NCBI RefSeq assembly: GCF_932276165.1 | Contig: NC_064004.1 | Location: 3,172,001-3,236,000, forward strand | DNA from: Plutella xylostella | Lineage: Eukaryota; Arthropoda; Insecta; Lepidoptera; Plutellidae | Direction: 5' to 3' | DNA length: 64,000 nt | Shown: piece by piece, positions 12,001 to 27,000 of the stretch | Layout: each line of letters opens with the position of its first letter | Position numbering within the stretch: position 1 is the stretch's first letter | Program-made: the position numbers and the translations under genes | Notes under the pieces: generated by a model | Told to the model about the DNA's origin: nothing | Database searches by the model: none | The model's input: only the letters and a program-made list of their open reading frames with translations

Positions 12001-15000
12001 AAGAATAAGGAGCTTCTCAAAAATGATAGGAACTGGGAACTGGATCACAAAAACTCCAAAATTAAGGATCAAAACTACAAAAACTGGTCAACAACAACAG
12101 ACGGACGGACAAAACTGGTGTACAGAACAATAGTTGTTCAGAATGACCCCCTGAGTGCAGACCTGTGGGTTCAAATCGAAATGAACCAATGAGTTCTTTG
12201 AATTTAAGTACAATGTATACCATCGCTCTTACGGTGAAGGAAAACATAATGAGGAAACCTGGCGTACCTATATTTAGCACATCCAGCTGGACCAGCATGG
12301 TGGGAAATGGTCCAAGCTGAGACCTTGGGGACATGCACAAAGGTTCTATCCGAGGAAGCTAGTTCCATCCGAGAGTGCCAGGTGCAGGTACTTAACCTCC
12401 ACAGATAATATAGAGGTTTAAAATACAGAAGGCACTCACAGTGATGGACTTGAAGGCCTTCTTGGCGGACGCCTTGGTGATGTCGAAGAGCTTGATGCTG
12501 CAGTCGCGGGAGGCTGAAGCCAGGATCTGCTCACGCGGGTGGAAGTCCAGGGCGGTGATCTCGTCGGTGTGGTCGTAGCTGGAGAGGGAGACGGTTGATT
12601 ATGATATTGTTATAATACGAGTAATGAAACAGTTACAGTTACATATGGAACGGCAATGGCAGGCGCAACTTTTTCATTCCTCGCCAGTGTATTAACTTTA
12701 TCTTGGCTAAACTGTTGGAGGTATTTATCTGGGTTCAATATGGATACTTATGAGTTCATCACGTGTGTTCTGCCCAACTGACGTATGGTGGAAAAACATG
12801 GATACTGAGGATTGGTCCACCAATAGCTGGCTATCAAAACAGATACGCTTAGGGTTTCACTGAAGGACTGTATCATCAGCTCATAAAAACTGCAAACATT
12901 ACCTGTGGGCTGGTCGTACTATCAACCGTAAAATCCATTTGACAGTTGGGTGGACGAGTTATCCAGTGAAGAAGATTAGGCAAAAGCAGAGTATGGGACA
13001 CACTTCAGCTCTCTGGAAAGCCAATGACAGAGTCTTGATTCTTGGCTGATTATGAATTGCACTCACAGGGTTCTAATCACAGGATGTCCCTGCTGCTCCC
13101 GCCCAGGGTCCACCTCCTCCGGCGCCGACTTGGCCAGCATACGCTCCACATCCAGGATCTGAAGAAAAAGCAAAGTTATGATTATGTGTGAAAGATTCAT
13201 TTAATTGTTTACACGTCTTTGTACACAAAACATACAAAGTCTTTACAACAAGATCCTAACATAGAAAGATTTCTATACAAAGAAATACCTACTTATTGCC
13301 AAAAAGCCATTACTTCCAGCCAACTTTTCCTTGTGATGAGAGTATTGAACTAATTACAAAGTCTGCTGACGTAAAAATAGGGAAATATTGAATAGCGGAT
13401 ATGTGACATAGCAAATTCCTCATTATCAGGAATAATTATTGTCCACTTCACAACTGCATAAGCTACTTCCTTATATAGAATAACTATTGGGTTTTTATTA
13501 AAAGCCACTAGTTGATCAAGATTAGCCTCGATTTAATAGTCTCATATAAATCGATACACAGTGATACACATGAAGTAAGTGATGACAGCCAACACATAGA
13601 GTACGTGCTATTTTCCTTTTTTCTTGACTATGACTTTTCGTTTACAATTCCAACACTAGGCCTTAAACAAAAATCATATAAATAGGCAAAAGAAAATTAG
13701 CACAATTCTAGGCCTCAAACAAAATATCATAACTTATATAGGTATATAAAACTAAAACATAACTTTAACACTGACTAACGGAGTACAAATAAACAATATC
13801 ACAAAAAAAAACATATATGAAAACAAGTTAATCAGTTTTAAGTAGTTTAGACACAAACTTATAATGCTTCTCTGAAGTTAATGGCTTCGTTAACACGTCC
13901 GCCAACATTTCCTCAGTAGGAAGGTAACTTAAATCAATGACCTTCTTACTTATCAACTCTTTAACATAATGGTGCCTTATATCTATATGTTTGGTACGCG
14001 AGTGTGTTACAACATTCTTACAGATTTTCTGTGCTGATTGATTATCGTTAAACAAATCTATTTTGCACACAATACCAGTACATTCTTTAAGAAATGTTTG
14101 CAAGAACAGAGCCTCCTTGCAGGAGTCAGAGACCGCCATGTACTCAGCTTCAGTACTAGAGAGCGCTACAGTCCGTTGCTTTCGGCTTTCCCACGAAATA
14201 ACTGAACTACCAAGACTAAAAACATACCCAGTATATGACCGACGATCCATCTGATCTCCTCCCCAATCAGCATCTGTAAAACCAGTAATTTTCAAATCGT
14301 CACCCTTTTGAAATAGTAGACTGTAATGTATTGTTCCTTTTAAATATCTCAGAACCCTTTTCGCTGCTTTCCAGTGAGTTTCACCAAAACAGTTATTGAA
14401 CTGGCTTAGATAGCTGATGCTATGAGTAATATCCGGCCTGGAACATACTGACAGGTACATTAAACACCCAATAAGGCTCCTATAATCATATTTACATGCC
14501 GAATTCTCTTCCTTTTTAAGTTGAATTCCAACTTCCATAGGAGTCTTAGCTGCTTTGCATTCTGCCATATGCAGTTTATCTAAAACTTTCTTTATGTAGC
14601 TGGACTGATCCAAAGTATAGCTTCCATCAGGTAATCTAGCAATTTTCATACCTAGAACCTGATGAGCCGGTCCCAAATCATGCATCACGAACTCTTTCAT
14701 CAGCCCTTCCTTAATAACTTTCTTTTTCTCAGAATTTTCGGAGCTAAAGATCATGATGTCATCCACATACAGCGCTACGATTATTACTTCATCATCAGTA
14801 TTATGAATATACACCGATTGCTCAGAAGATAGTCTACTAAATTGCAATTTATTGATGAAAACATCATTAATGCGTTCATACCATGCTTTCGCCGCCTGTT
14901 TTAAGCCATAAATTGCTTTGTTCAGCTTATATACTTTCCTGACCTTTTCATCTTGACCTCCACCTTGGATGAAACCTTCAGGTTGCTCCATATATACAGT

Positions 15001-18000
15001 TTCGGTTAGTAACCCGTGCAAAAATGCAGTTTTTACATCTAGGTGCTCTATAACTAAATCATATTGAGCAGCTAATGCTAACAGTATTCTAACTGTTGAG
15101 TAGCGAACCACAGGTGCAAATGTTTCATTGTAGTCAATTCCGTATCTTTGTGTATAACCCTTCGCCACCAGACGAGCTTTATACTTTAACAATTTTCCAA
15201 TTAGGTCTCTCTTTTTGCTAAATATCCATTTACATTTTACTGGTTTTTGCCCCGAAGGCAGATCAACCAGTGTCCAGCATTCATTAACTATGAAAGAGTT
15301 ATACTCATCTTGTATAGCTTCCTTCCAATATTTAGACTCGCAGCCACCCAGAGCCTCTTCTATTGTCTTCGGTATATCTTCGTCTTCTGTAACCGCTGTA
15401 AACCCAGCATACCCATCCGTATCAGCATCTTCAAAATCAAGCGAGTCCTCCGAATCCATGCTTGAACATCCTGGAATATATGTAGGGTCCGAAGAGTGGT
15501 TATCCGAATTTACAGATTCTACTGATGAATCCAGACTAAACATGGTTTGTCTCCGAGGATTCACTGTGTCATCAGGTAACAACTGATCCATCTCGACCAC
15601 GTCTGGCTGACATAATGATGTCTCAGAAGCTTCCGTCGACGACTGTGCTGGATCAGGTTGTGTAGTACTATCTAAGTTATCAGATGAACCTAAAATTAAC
15701 AATTCATCATGCTCCTTACTTTTATCATCATTGGACACTACTTTATCCAAAAACATACTTTCCATGAATGTGACGTGCCGGGCTTTAATACATTTCTTTG
15801 GAAAAGCAGGATCTACAAGTCTATACCCTTTACTATCCTCACAGTACCCTACAAAAATATACCTTTTGCATCTAGGGTCCAATTTCCTGGCTTTCTCATC
15901 AATGGCATATGCTACACAACCAAATACACGTAAGTGTGCTACATTCACCTTTTTGGATGTCCATTTTTCTTCAGGTGTTGTTCCCATGACCGCTCTGGTT
16001 GGTGTATAGTTCTTGAGTACGGCAGCCGTGTTCGCCGCCTCCGCCCAGTACTGTTTCTCCAACCCAGCCTCCTGGAGCATGCAGCGGGCTTTATCCATTA
16101 TGGTGCGATTAGCCCGCTCCGCCACACCATTCTGCTGACTACAATGTGGGACGGTAGTTTGATGTTTTATCCCACTGCTCTTCAGATACTCCTGAAATTG
16201 ATTAGACATGTACTCGCCCCCATTGTCACTTCTCAAGGTTTTGATTTTACTACCTGTTTCATTCTCTACAAGCACTTTGAATAGTTTAAATTTCTCAAAG
16301 ACCTCGCTCTTTCTATCCATGAAGTAGATGAATGTTTTCCTCGAGAAATCATCAATGAAGGTAACAAAGTACCTTTTCCCACTAAATGATGGTACCTGCA
16401 TAGGTCCACATACGTCTGTATGTACCAACCCTAGTTTGACAGACGACCTACTATAACTTTTCTTAGGAAATGGCAGTCTGGTCTGTTTACCTTCTATACA
16501 AGCTACACATGGATTAAAAGTAGTATTTGGATAATCCATACCTGTGACTAGCCCATTTTTCATCAGTTTCATACTCCTGGCATTCAGGTGTCCAAGTCGC
16601 TTATGCCACAACTCGTGATCAATGCCCTGCGCAGACACCAGCGCAGACACCTCCGGAACCTCGCTAGACTCTCCAGTCACCGACTCCTGCTCAATGCCCT
16701 GCTCAGAAACTAGTGCAGGCATCTCTGAAACCTCGCTAGACTGTGCAGTCACCGACTCCACACATGCTGAGTTCATGGCGATCCCTGACTTAACTACATC
16801 AAGCTCATAAACACCATTGAAACCAGTACCAGTGGCAATAACTTCACCTTCATCAACTATTTTACATAAATTATTATCAAAAACTACACGAAACCCTTTC
16901 CTATTTAACTCACTAACTGAAAGTAGATTTGCTGATAGTTTAGGAATATAGTAGACTTCACTTATAGTCTTAAAACCAGTCTTCAATAATACTTTTACTT
17001 TGCCGATACCCTCAGTCAGTAACTTCTCTCCGTTGGCAACATTTACTTCCAGCTTCTTGGTGCATTGCAGCTCTTGCATGATATGCTTGTTATTGCACAT
17101 GTGATGAGTCGCCCCTGAGTCAATGTACCATACGTCGTTCTGAACTTTCACCGACAAGGCCGTCAGTAGCGAGTTTTCTTTTACACTACTTCGTCTTCCT
17201 CCCGCCTTAGGCTCCATGACCTCATCATTAGGGCAGTCTTTCTTCACGTGACCAGGCTTCTTACAACGAAAGCACCTCACTAGCCAAGGTCTCTTTACCG
17301 CCAGTGCATTCATTTCATTTTCCTTGCCATCACGCCGATGCTGCTCCTGGAGAAGTTTACTCCTGACTGTCTCGCTTGTCAGCTTCGTATTGGAGTTCTC
17401 CAGCGCCATAATTAGTGGGTCGAAGTCTGTAGATAGCCCGCTCAGCATTATTATTGCCAGGAACTCATCCTCTATTGCTGATCCTATATCCGACAACTGT
17501 TGCCCGAGCTCCGTAATATATGTTAGGTAGCTCTGCATACCATCTCTGTCCTGTAACTTCACACCAAACAGCGACCTCAACAGCCCGAGTCTTCTACACA
17601 GCCCCTTGTCCTCATATGCACGCTGGAGGTTGCTCCAGGCCTCATAAGGCGTCTTTGCATTGCGTACATGTTGCAACGCAGACGGACCTACTGACAGACA
17701 TATTTTTGCCATCGCCTTTTGCTTCTTCCTCTCATCCTTACAACTGTCCTCACCTTCGATACAGTCGTGAAGATCCTCGTGCATGAGGAGCATTTTCAGC
17801 ATAAATTTCCACTGGTTGTAGTCTTCCATCCCTTTTAGTTTGTCTACAGGGAGACCAATTGGTGTCGTAATAGAACTCGCCATTATTGCTGTTTGTATTT
17901 GTAAAACTGTTTGACAACCGGCCTTTTAATTAGATATTATTTTATTTTTGTAGTAGTATTTTCCAAAAATATTTATTGTATGACACGCGCCAAGCTGTCC

Positions 18001-21000
18001 TGGGCCCATAACCTATTGGGTTTTTATTAAAAGCCACTAGTTGATCAAGATTAGCCTCGATTTAATAGTCTCATATAAATCGATACACAGTGATACACAT
18101 GAAGTAAGTGATGACAGCCAACACATAGAGTACGTGCTATTTTCCTTTTTTCTTGACTATGACTTTTCGTTTACAATTCCAACAATAACAGCCACCATAC
18201 TCAGTCAGCATTTCTCATCCAATCCCTACCGCCTGCCTGGCTACGGTCCCAATACTAGCGTTCAGAGGGCGTCCCACCTTAATACTGGCATCGACAGATC
18301 CAGTGGCGACGAGCTGCCCGCAGCTGCTGAACGCGCCGGCGCGGCACGCCATCTTGTGTGACGTCACGTACGCCGTCTCGTACGTAGCGGGCTCGGGCGC
18401 TAGAGAGGACGCGTCCATCTCGTACTCGAGATCTGTAGACACAGAAAAAATTATTTGATATGCTGAGAGCAGCAAACAAAAATACAATACAACTAAAAAT
18501 ACAGACAATAATTACAATAATACAATACAGCTGACCTTTATAAGGTGATTTCAGTCACCATCTAAGGGACTGTGGTGGTTACTTTATAGAGTGTGGTCAA
18601 GTTTTCGGTTCCACACTTTGTCCGCAGTACAGGTCCCAATGCAGCCGCTGTTTGTCTAATGTGTGGACAAGTAGAACACATAGGACAAGTAATGTTGGGG
18701 CCTGTATATTATTTTCTAAGTGAAAATTTATTACAAAAACCACTCACCGAAACCAGTCGAGCCGAGCAAATGCTCAGTGCCATTGGAGACAGTGAGCCGC
18801 TCCTTGCGGTCTGGCTCGTGCTGCAGGCCCACCATCATCAGGTTGAGTAGCCTGGTTGGTGAAATAAGAAATTATGAATATTGTGGTTGTTTTTGGAAGA
18901 GCATTTTTTATTGGGTTAGATACTTGGGCTGCCTGTTCACCAGAGCAGATATCTGGTATAACAGGACCAATTGCATATTGGCTTAAACATTACTAACTTC
19001 ATAATAAACTCTCAACTCTGGTGGCCACGGACAGGCAGCATTAGCCAGCCTAATAGCAGTAATTTGATAGCTGGCTGGATAGTGTCAGATATCTGGCATG
19101 ATATATAGGCACCTATTTAACAAATAAAGAATATGAAATAGAAAACCAATGTTTTCAACACCTATTACAACTGTATTCTACCATTACTTACTGCTTGTTT
19201 AACTTTTGATGATTGGTGTACTTAATCAACCACTCACATCACATCCCGCTGATCCATGTTTACGCCAGACACAAAACATATTTTTTTTATTGTTTCAAAG
19301 TTTGTGGGATGTTTTGGGTTAAATAAATTATGATTAATACCTGTCGCTCGGTGGACATGGAGGATCAGCATGCACGGCTGCTGCTAAAGTAGCTGCGATT
19401 GGCTGGAATCCATCGTAGAACAGTTGACTGTAAAAGCAAAAATTTACGCTAGAAACTTATACGTGATGCAAAGTTATGTTTGAATATTTTGCCAAAACTT
19501 AAACTTTTCTTGAAAACAACGATACCTCTATTTGAATAATGTGACTGTAATAATGTAAGGAATTAAGTACAAGAACTAAAACGGTAAATCAAAAGTAAAT
19601 TACTTGTAAATAAAATAACACTTTGTGTCGTATTTATTTCACAATATTTACCTGATCATCATGCGGTAAAGCAGTTCCCGGTTCTTAACAACATTTCTGG
19701 GGTCAACTTCTGCATTGTTTTCCTTCATTTTCGCTATTTAAATGGTTATTATATTACTTAATCGAGAATTCAAACCGGGAAACAACAAAACAGCGAGGTT
19801 ATGTTTGAAAACAAATGACGTTCAACATTGACGTTTCAGTTTTTTCTTTATTGTCTATGGCATATGACTAGAGATGCGACTTATTTCTTAATGTAACGGT
19901 AACGTTATTTTATGACGTATAATAAATCGAAACAAGTAAATTCAGAAAGTTGAACCGAGTGAAACTAATCGAAAACTCCTAAAATCAATACTCGTTTGGA
20001 CATGCGCATAGCGATGGTGACTAACCGCCCGCCCTTCGTTGGTAACATCTATTTTGATCCACTGCGCTCGTTTTCATATATCGAGTACCGTACCATTCTA
20101 TAATTAAACAAAATAATATAAAAGTATAAATTTTAAATGTGCATTTCCTATTCTAATTAAATCTGATATGACTTTAAATATTATTTTTTTGTAATCCGTT
20201 ATTAGTACAACTCTAACATCGGATTTAAAAACCTCAGAATAATAACGTAACGGCACCAGTAATGGACACCTTAAGGATTTTTTACAAATGATTTGGAAGT
20301 TAATCGCTCAGTTTTTGAGTTAGAATATTGAAAGTTGGTATGAATCGTAGGAATATCTTGCTGTTTAAGATGAATGTACACTAGCTCGATTTGAACGATT
20401 AGTATTTCAGGAAATTGTATATTTGTAAAATATGTCCTAAAACCACAGTAATGGACACCCAAACTCCAGTTATGGACACCCAATGTTGGACAGTGATTTT
20501 TTATTGGATAAAAGTATAAAATATGATTTTATGCTTATATTATTATCCAGCTTTATATATTATAATAATTACAACTATGATTAGTAATCATAATCGTTTA
20601 CACAAACAGGCTTGGTCGCCAGTTACACTGTGGGAGCTATCAAAGACGGCTAATTTAACTTTTTTTTAAAAAGTTTTTACGGAAACACTAAAATTTCCAA
20701 TTCATAACATTATAAATCCTGTCCTCCTGCATTTTATTCATTGTCTTTGTATCATTATCTTCCCCCAGTGGGGCAGAGGGCAAACACAACAGTTTTCTAT
20801 CGCATACTGTTGACATCAGCCAGCTTTGCATCGGACCACGTGATTCAAACTTCCCACATCTCCGTCCGATCGAGCGCCGCCAGGTCTATTATAATATATT
20901 TAGCGGCCTTGCTTACGCTTACCCTGCTGATTCCATTCGAGAGCCTGTCTCGGGATTTTCTTTTAGTCTCTACGCAGGGTATGGCTATTCCAACTTCATT

Positions 21001-24000
21001 TGCGGCGTTTTGTTTGTGAACCAAAAGGATCTTCATGGCAGCTTTTCCTCAGATCTATGTTGGAGATCATCTCGGGCCAGAAAATCTTCCACAGGAGACA
21101 GCGTTTAATGAAGACCTGCAGCTTCTGTGTACCTATGTATCTTTGTGATCTACCAGGTGTCGCAAGCGTATAACAGTACCGACATTAGTATCGTTGGTGA
21201 TACATATCTTTCACTGTAATGGAGAGGTGTTTTGACTGCCACATGTATCGCAGACATGTAAATGCACCGTTGACCGTATAAGTACGGGCACCCACATCTA
21301 GGCCAATGCCACCATCTCTCAACAACACTCTCGTCTCAACTTCTTGCGTTCCTAAAATCCTCTTGTCATATCATATCAGATGGGTTATCCAGGTTTTGCA
21401 TTTACACCAGCCAGAAAATGCTTTTAATTTAAGTCTTTTCTTTTCACAAACTTTTATCTCACTATCCTTTTTTCTACTAAAATTTTGCTCTTAATTCCTT
21501 CTCCTTTTAAAATCCCTTCTTTTCAAATTCTCATGATATTCTTACCAAGCTTAACTGTTCTATTCGTCACACGATCACTGTCTATTTCTATTCTCTGTGG
21601 GGCTGTAAGTACCTGCACCTGGTTCTCTCGAATGAAACCTTTGTGCATGTACCCCTAGGTGTAAACTGCCTTCCTAAGCTAAAGGAAATAGTCCATTCCC
21701 ACTATGGTGGTCCACTGCGGATTGGTGGGTTCACATATTTAGATGTGCTAACTACTACTATCATATTACTAGTTTTATTTCAATTAGGTACATTCTGCTT
21801 CTGTGAGCGTGTTTTTCTACAACAGCAACAGTCGCGTGAAGACTTGGATTTTCATATGCATCTTGGATCAATACTTGTTCTGGAACACTAGAAATAGATG
21901 TAGGTGTTCCCCCTACACTATGTTTGTGTCTCCATAACGCATGGCTGCAGTGGCCATCATGTACATCCATAATAGCATCTCCCATTTGCTTGGGCGTATA
22001 TACGTTTTTCTAAGGCAATATGAAAAATCCAGTGATGGACACCCAATTATGGACACCTGTACAATACTGGTATCCTTCATTTTATTCATGTTTTACAAAA
22101 ACTACCAATATAATTATGAAATTCTAAAGACAATGAAATAAGAAAATTCAACATTACCTTAAAACATTATTTTCGACACCTGTCCATAACTGGATTTACT
22201 GAAAATTTGCAAACCAGTAATGAACACCCCCCTCTGAAATCATTTCTATAAACGTAAGCTCTCCTATTCTTTTATAAATATGTGCGTAATTCAGTATAGT
22301 TTCCATAAAATCACAGCAATTTGATGTACCTAAAATAAAACGAAATCACCGACCAAAATCTACACTTAAGTCCTTAACGAATTCCTTAACAAATCTCGGT
22401 TTCATTTGTGAACCCCCATCAAATGAACTTTTTTTTGCCTCACAATTTTGAATCTAAATGGATGACATAAGTAACTTGTCTATATAACAAGGAGGGATGT
22501 AGGCTTTGAAACTAAGGTGTTGTAATTTTCGTAAAACTATGCATACTCTTATTTTAAACAAAATAAGTTTGTAAGTGTCCATTACTGGTTCCATGTCCAT
22601 TACTGGTGCCGTTACGTTAATAGCCATAATGGGTATTTGGTGTATTGGATTTGGACATTTATTACCTTCCAAAATGTAATTATCTTTCTGCCCCAAATTC
22701 TATAATCATCAATTCTATAATCATATAATCATCCCACGGGAGTAAGAGAATAAAAAGGAAATACGCGCCATCTATGAAAATTAGAGGGAACTACAATACA
22801 AGCATCTCAGCATCGGTGTTTCACTAAAAGACACTGCCGCCATCTGTCCCAGGTAGTGGGCACTTCAGTCTTCAGCGTTATAGCCGTTATAGGTACATGC
22901 AGGGTTCCGCTCATCTCGCATAATCTTTATGAGCCGTTTTCCTTGACAGCTGTCAGTTGAGCTTTTGGGTAAGCCGATAGATGGCGTGAAAACGCAGTGT
23001 ACCAACTGTCAAAAATTACATAGAGAGCAAAGAGTACTAAACTCAGAATAAGAACTCACTAGTTGTGATTAAATGTCGGGTGGTAGCGCGAGCCATCCTT
23101 CCGAGGCTCAGACTGCATGTGGCTTGGCTTTCCGTCCAGTTAGTTTGGCATTCCGTTTTCGTAACTCTATCTTCAGATTGGCAAGGGACCATGATCCATA
23201 GTCCTTAGGCATTATTACAGTATAGCAGTCACTATCACAAGAGTCACTATCTCACAAGAGTCACTATCTCAAAAGAGTCACTATCTCAAGTGCACTAACT
23301 CTACAGTATCAAGGGAGGAGGAGCAGATAGCTCAACTACAACTCAATTAATACAGGAGAAACACAAGGAAACTGAGAAAACTTGAAAAGAACGGCTGTAC
23401 GCACAATCGCACTGAACGCTGAAGCAACAGTGACATCGACATCATAGAGAAAATAATACTACAATTCTACCTACCTACGTCACTTTCACATTTCGTTAGC
23501 CTCACAGAATAATATATTGTGATCTGAGTGTGTTCTGAGGGTTTGAAAGTTGGTACAACCCCAGACAACGCCATCTATTTCTCCAAAAAGGAACTTTTTT
23601 TTTTTAACAAACGCCTCATTGACCAAAACTCATTTCGCATAACTCGTATGGTCTAAACTTTTTTGGCCGAACCATCACTTTGCCAAGACTTATGTGGCAT
23701 AAGGCTCGTTTCGTCTAAAACTCTTTAGGCACAATCTTTAAACACCTAAGTTTCGTTTGCTCAAATTTATGTTCATCTATACCTATGTATAATCTTGTTT
23801 CTCCTAATTTTATCTTAATAAATAATATATTAAGTATGTAGTAAATGTACAAATTGTGGTATTTTTCTCCTACATCCCGAAAATCACGATATTGTATGAT
23901 CAAAAAATCGAAAGTTAACGACCAATATAATTATTACAAAACCCTTGAGATCGAAACCTAAAAATAGGTGCGACGACGAGCAAAGTGAGGAGGAGCGTGT

Positions 24001-27000
24001 TAGGTGCACATGTTCATCAAAACCAAAGCGGAGCGCAGCGAAGCGGAGCGGAGCGTTTTCCAAACAGCGGAAACAATACAAGGCACCAGTTTGCGCTATG
24101 TAGGGAGACGCTCCGTCAAAGTTAAAGCCAAACGAATATTATTACTTCGTATAAACCCAATAACCTATGCCATAGCATTATTAGGCTATTCAAGATTTGG
24201 CCATACCATTATTAGGCTAAACAATGTTATGCGAAATAACTTTTTACTAAACGAGATTTATGCCATACGATTTTCGGCGTAACGAGACTTTGACCAAACG
24301 TTACTATGCAATACGATATTAGGCAAATAAATCTTATGCCAAAAAAGGTAGAAACATGCAATTTCTATTGTTATGAACCTTGTTACAAGGAAACAACGAA
24401 ACAACAAAACATTGAGGTTGTTTTTTATTGTCTATGGCAACATGGGAAACGCGGGAAATCCCATTCTATTCGTATCAAATTATTTAAAACAATTTTTTTT
24501 TAAAAATTACCCTGAAAGGCCAAACCTGCGCGACCAAAGCGACTGCGAAGCGGGAGCGTCTACCGCGCGACGGACTTAGTAGGACTTACAAGACTGGTAG
24601 TAGTTCGCGTAGGTATGCAAAGCGCCATAGATGGATATGGGTAGCGTCCGTCACGCGGTAGACGCTCCCGCTTCGCAGTGGCTTTGGTTGCGCAGGTTTT
24701 GCCTCAGCTTAAATCTAAATTTGACACTTTCGTGCATGTCGTCCTTAGTCCTCACTCTCCGGTTGCTCCCCAGGTGCTGCTGACAGGATGCCGCTGCGTG
24801 GAGCTGGACTGCTGGGACGGGGACGACGGGAGCCCCGTCATCTACCACGGACACACCTTCACCACCAAGATACCCTTCCGCAGGGTCGTCGAGACCATTG
24901 CCAGGTACCCACTTACCTAGGTATATAGATGTAGGAGCTAGATGAGGTACCTAAAGTCTGTTTTTTAATCACAAATGGGCTTTTTGCAACATTCTGTATA
25001 TTAGGCTTTTTGCAACATCCTGTATAAAAAGAATAACATCCTGTATAATAGGCTTTTTGCAACATTCTGTATAATCACACCCTGTATAATAGCTTTTTTG
25101 GCAACACCCTGTATAATAGGCTTTTTGCAACACCCTGTATAATAAGAATAACATCCTGTATAATATGCTTTTTGCAACATCCTGTATAATCACACCCTGT
25201 ATAATAGGTTTTTTGCAATATCCTGTATAATAAGAATAACATCCTGTATAATAGGCTTTTTGCAACACCAAAACACCCTGTATAATCACACCCTGTATAA
25301 TGGCTTTTTTACAACATCCTGTATAGTGGGCTTTTTGCAACACCCTTAAAAAACAGACTTTACGTACGTAGGTATACTTATCTGTCAGCACGCCAGCATA
25401 CCTAGCACGGATCACACGTGGTATGGCGTGTCTCGCGCCCCGTGCTAGTGCTGCTGGCGCGCGGAGCTGGACTGCTGGGACGGGGACGACGGGAGCCCCG
25501 TCATCTACCACGGACACACCTTCACCACCAAGATACCCTTCCGGAGGGTCGTCGAGACCATTGCCAGGTACCCACTTACCTAGGTATATAGACATAGGAG
25601 CTAGATGAGGTACCTAAAGTCTGTTTTTCAATCTGAAATAGGCTTTTTGCAACATCCTGTATAATAGGCTTTTTGCAACACCCTTTATAATAGGCTTTTT
25701 GCAACACCCTGTATAAAAGGCTTTTTGCAACACCCTGTATATATATTTTTTTTGCAACATCCTGTATAATAGCTTTTTTGCAACATCCTGTATAATAGCT
25801 TTTTTGCAACATCCTGTATAATATAATAGCTTTTTTGCAACATCCTGTATAATAGCTTTTTTGCAACATCCTGTATAAAAGGCTTTTTGCAACACCCTGT
25901 ATAATGAGAAAAACATCCTGTATAATAGGCGTTTTCAACACCCTGTATAATAGGCGTTTGCAACACCCTGTATAAGAGCCTTTTTGAAACACCCTTAAAA
26001 AACAGACTTTTAGTAAGTATACTTAGCTGTCAGCACACCAGCATACCTAGCACGGATCACACGTTGCATGGCTTGTCTCGCGCCCCGTGCTAGTGCTGCT
26101 GGCGCGCGGAGCTGGACTGCTGGGACGGGGACGACGGGAGCCCCGTCATCTACAGTATTGTGCAAATTAATGTGAACACAAGTAAAAATTTGAAAAAAAT
26201 ACATTTATTAGTTCTAGAATAAAAAAACCAGACATATATTAATACAATTTAAATTGTTTTAATAGAAAATGTGTCTTCCTTGACTTTTATAACTTCTTCA
26301 AAACGTTTTGGCATAGAATCGACAAGGTTTTAACAGTTTTCTGATATTTAGTGGTCTAAAAAACTTGTATGGATTACAGCCTCAATCATTTTAGTTTTTC
26401 TTGTGCAATCCGTTTTACGAAGTGTAACCATCACGATGGCCCACTTATTTTCATTGGGATTAAGTGCCGGTGAGTTCTCTGGCCATCCAAAGGCATGATA
26501 TCTTATTGTCCTTGAAATATTTAGGCTTAATCCTGAACACGTGGCATGGAGCCGAATTTTGTTGAAAAACTTATTGACCGTTAGCATCAACTTTTCTTCT
26601 TTCTTTTTTATTTTAGAACTAATAAATGTATTTTTTTCAAATTTTCACTCGTGTTCACATTAATTTGCACAATACTGTACCACGGACACACCTTCACCAC
26701 CAAGATACCCTTCCGCAGGGTCGTCGAGACCATTGCCAGGTACCCACTTACCTAGGTACATAGACATAGGAGCTAGATGAGGTACCTAAAGTCTGTTTTT
26801 TAATCTCAAATTGACTTTTTGCAATACCCTGTATAATAGGCTTCTTGCAACACCCTGTATAATAAGAATAACATCCTGTATAATAGGCTTTTTGCAACAA
26901 CCTGTATAATAGGCTTTTTGCAACACCCTGTATAATAGGCTTTTTGCAACATCCTGTATAATAAGAGGCTTTTTGTAACACCCTTAAAAAAAAGACTTTA

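Larger units (their letters stand above)
13485..18184 (-). mobile_element. Full-length Ty1/Copia LTR retrotransposon, 4.7 kb
   Basis: Two 171-bp LTRs that look identical flank one intact gag-pol frame. The insertion is bracketed by a perfect 5-bp duplication ATAAC (13480-13484 and 18185-18189). Next to the 5' LTR the primer-binding site matches the anticodon-arm region of initiator tRNA-Met (plus-strand CTGGGCCCATAACC, 18000-18013), as in Drosophila copia. The element is in the same orientation as CstF50, in its intron 4. Intact coding and matching LTRs imply a recent insertion. Confidence 0.96.

Noticed and set aside
23228..23290. CRISPR-like direct repeats
   Set aside because: Contiguous 17-bp tandem repeats without spacers, in a eukaryotic intron.
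24969..25992. Long minus-strand frames (100-208 aa) rich in YYTGC/QGVAKS repeats
   Set aside because: They are produced by the minisatellite unit having no stop in some frames; there is no start context, domain or conservation outside the array.
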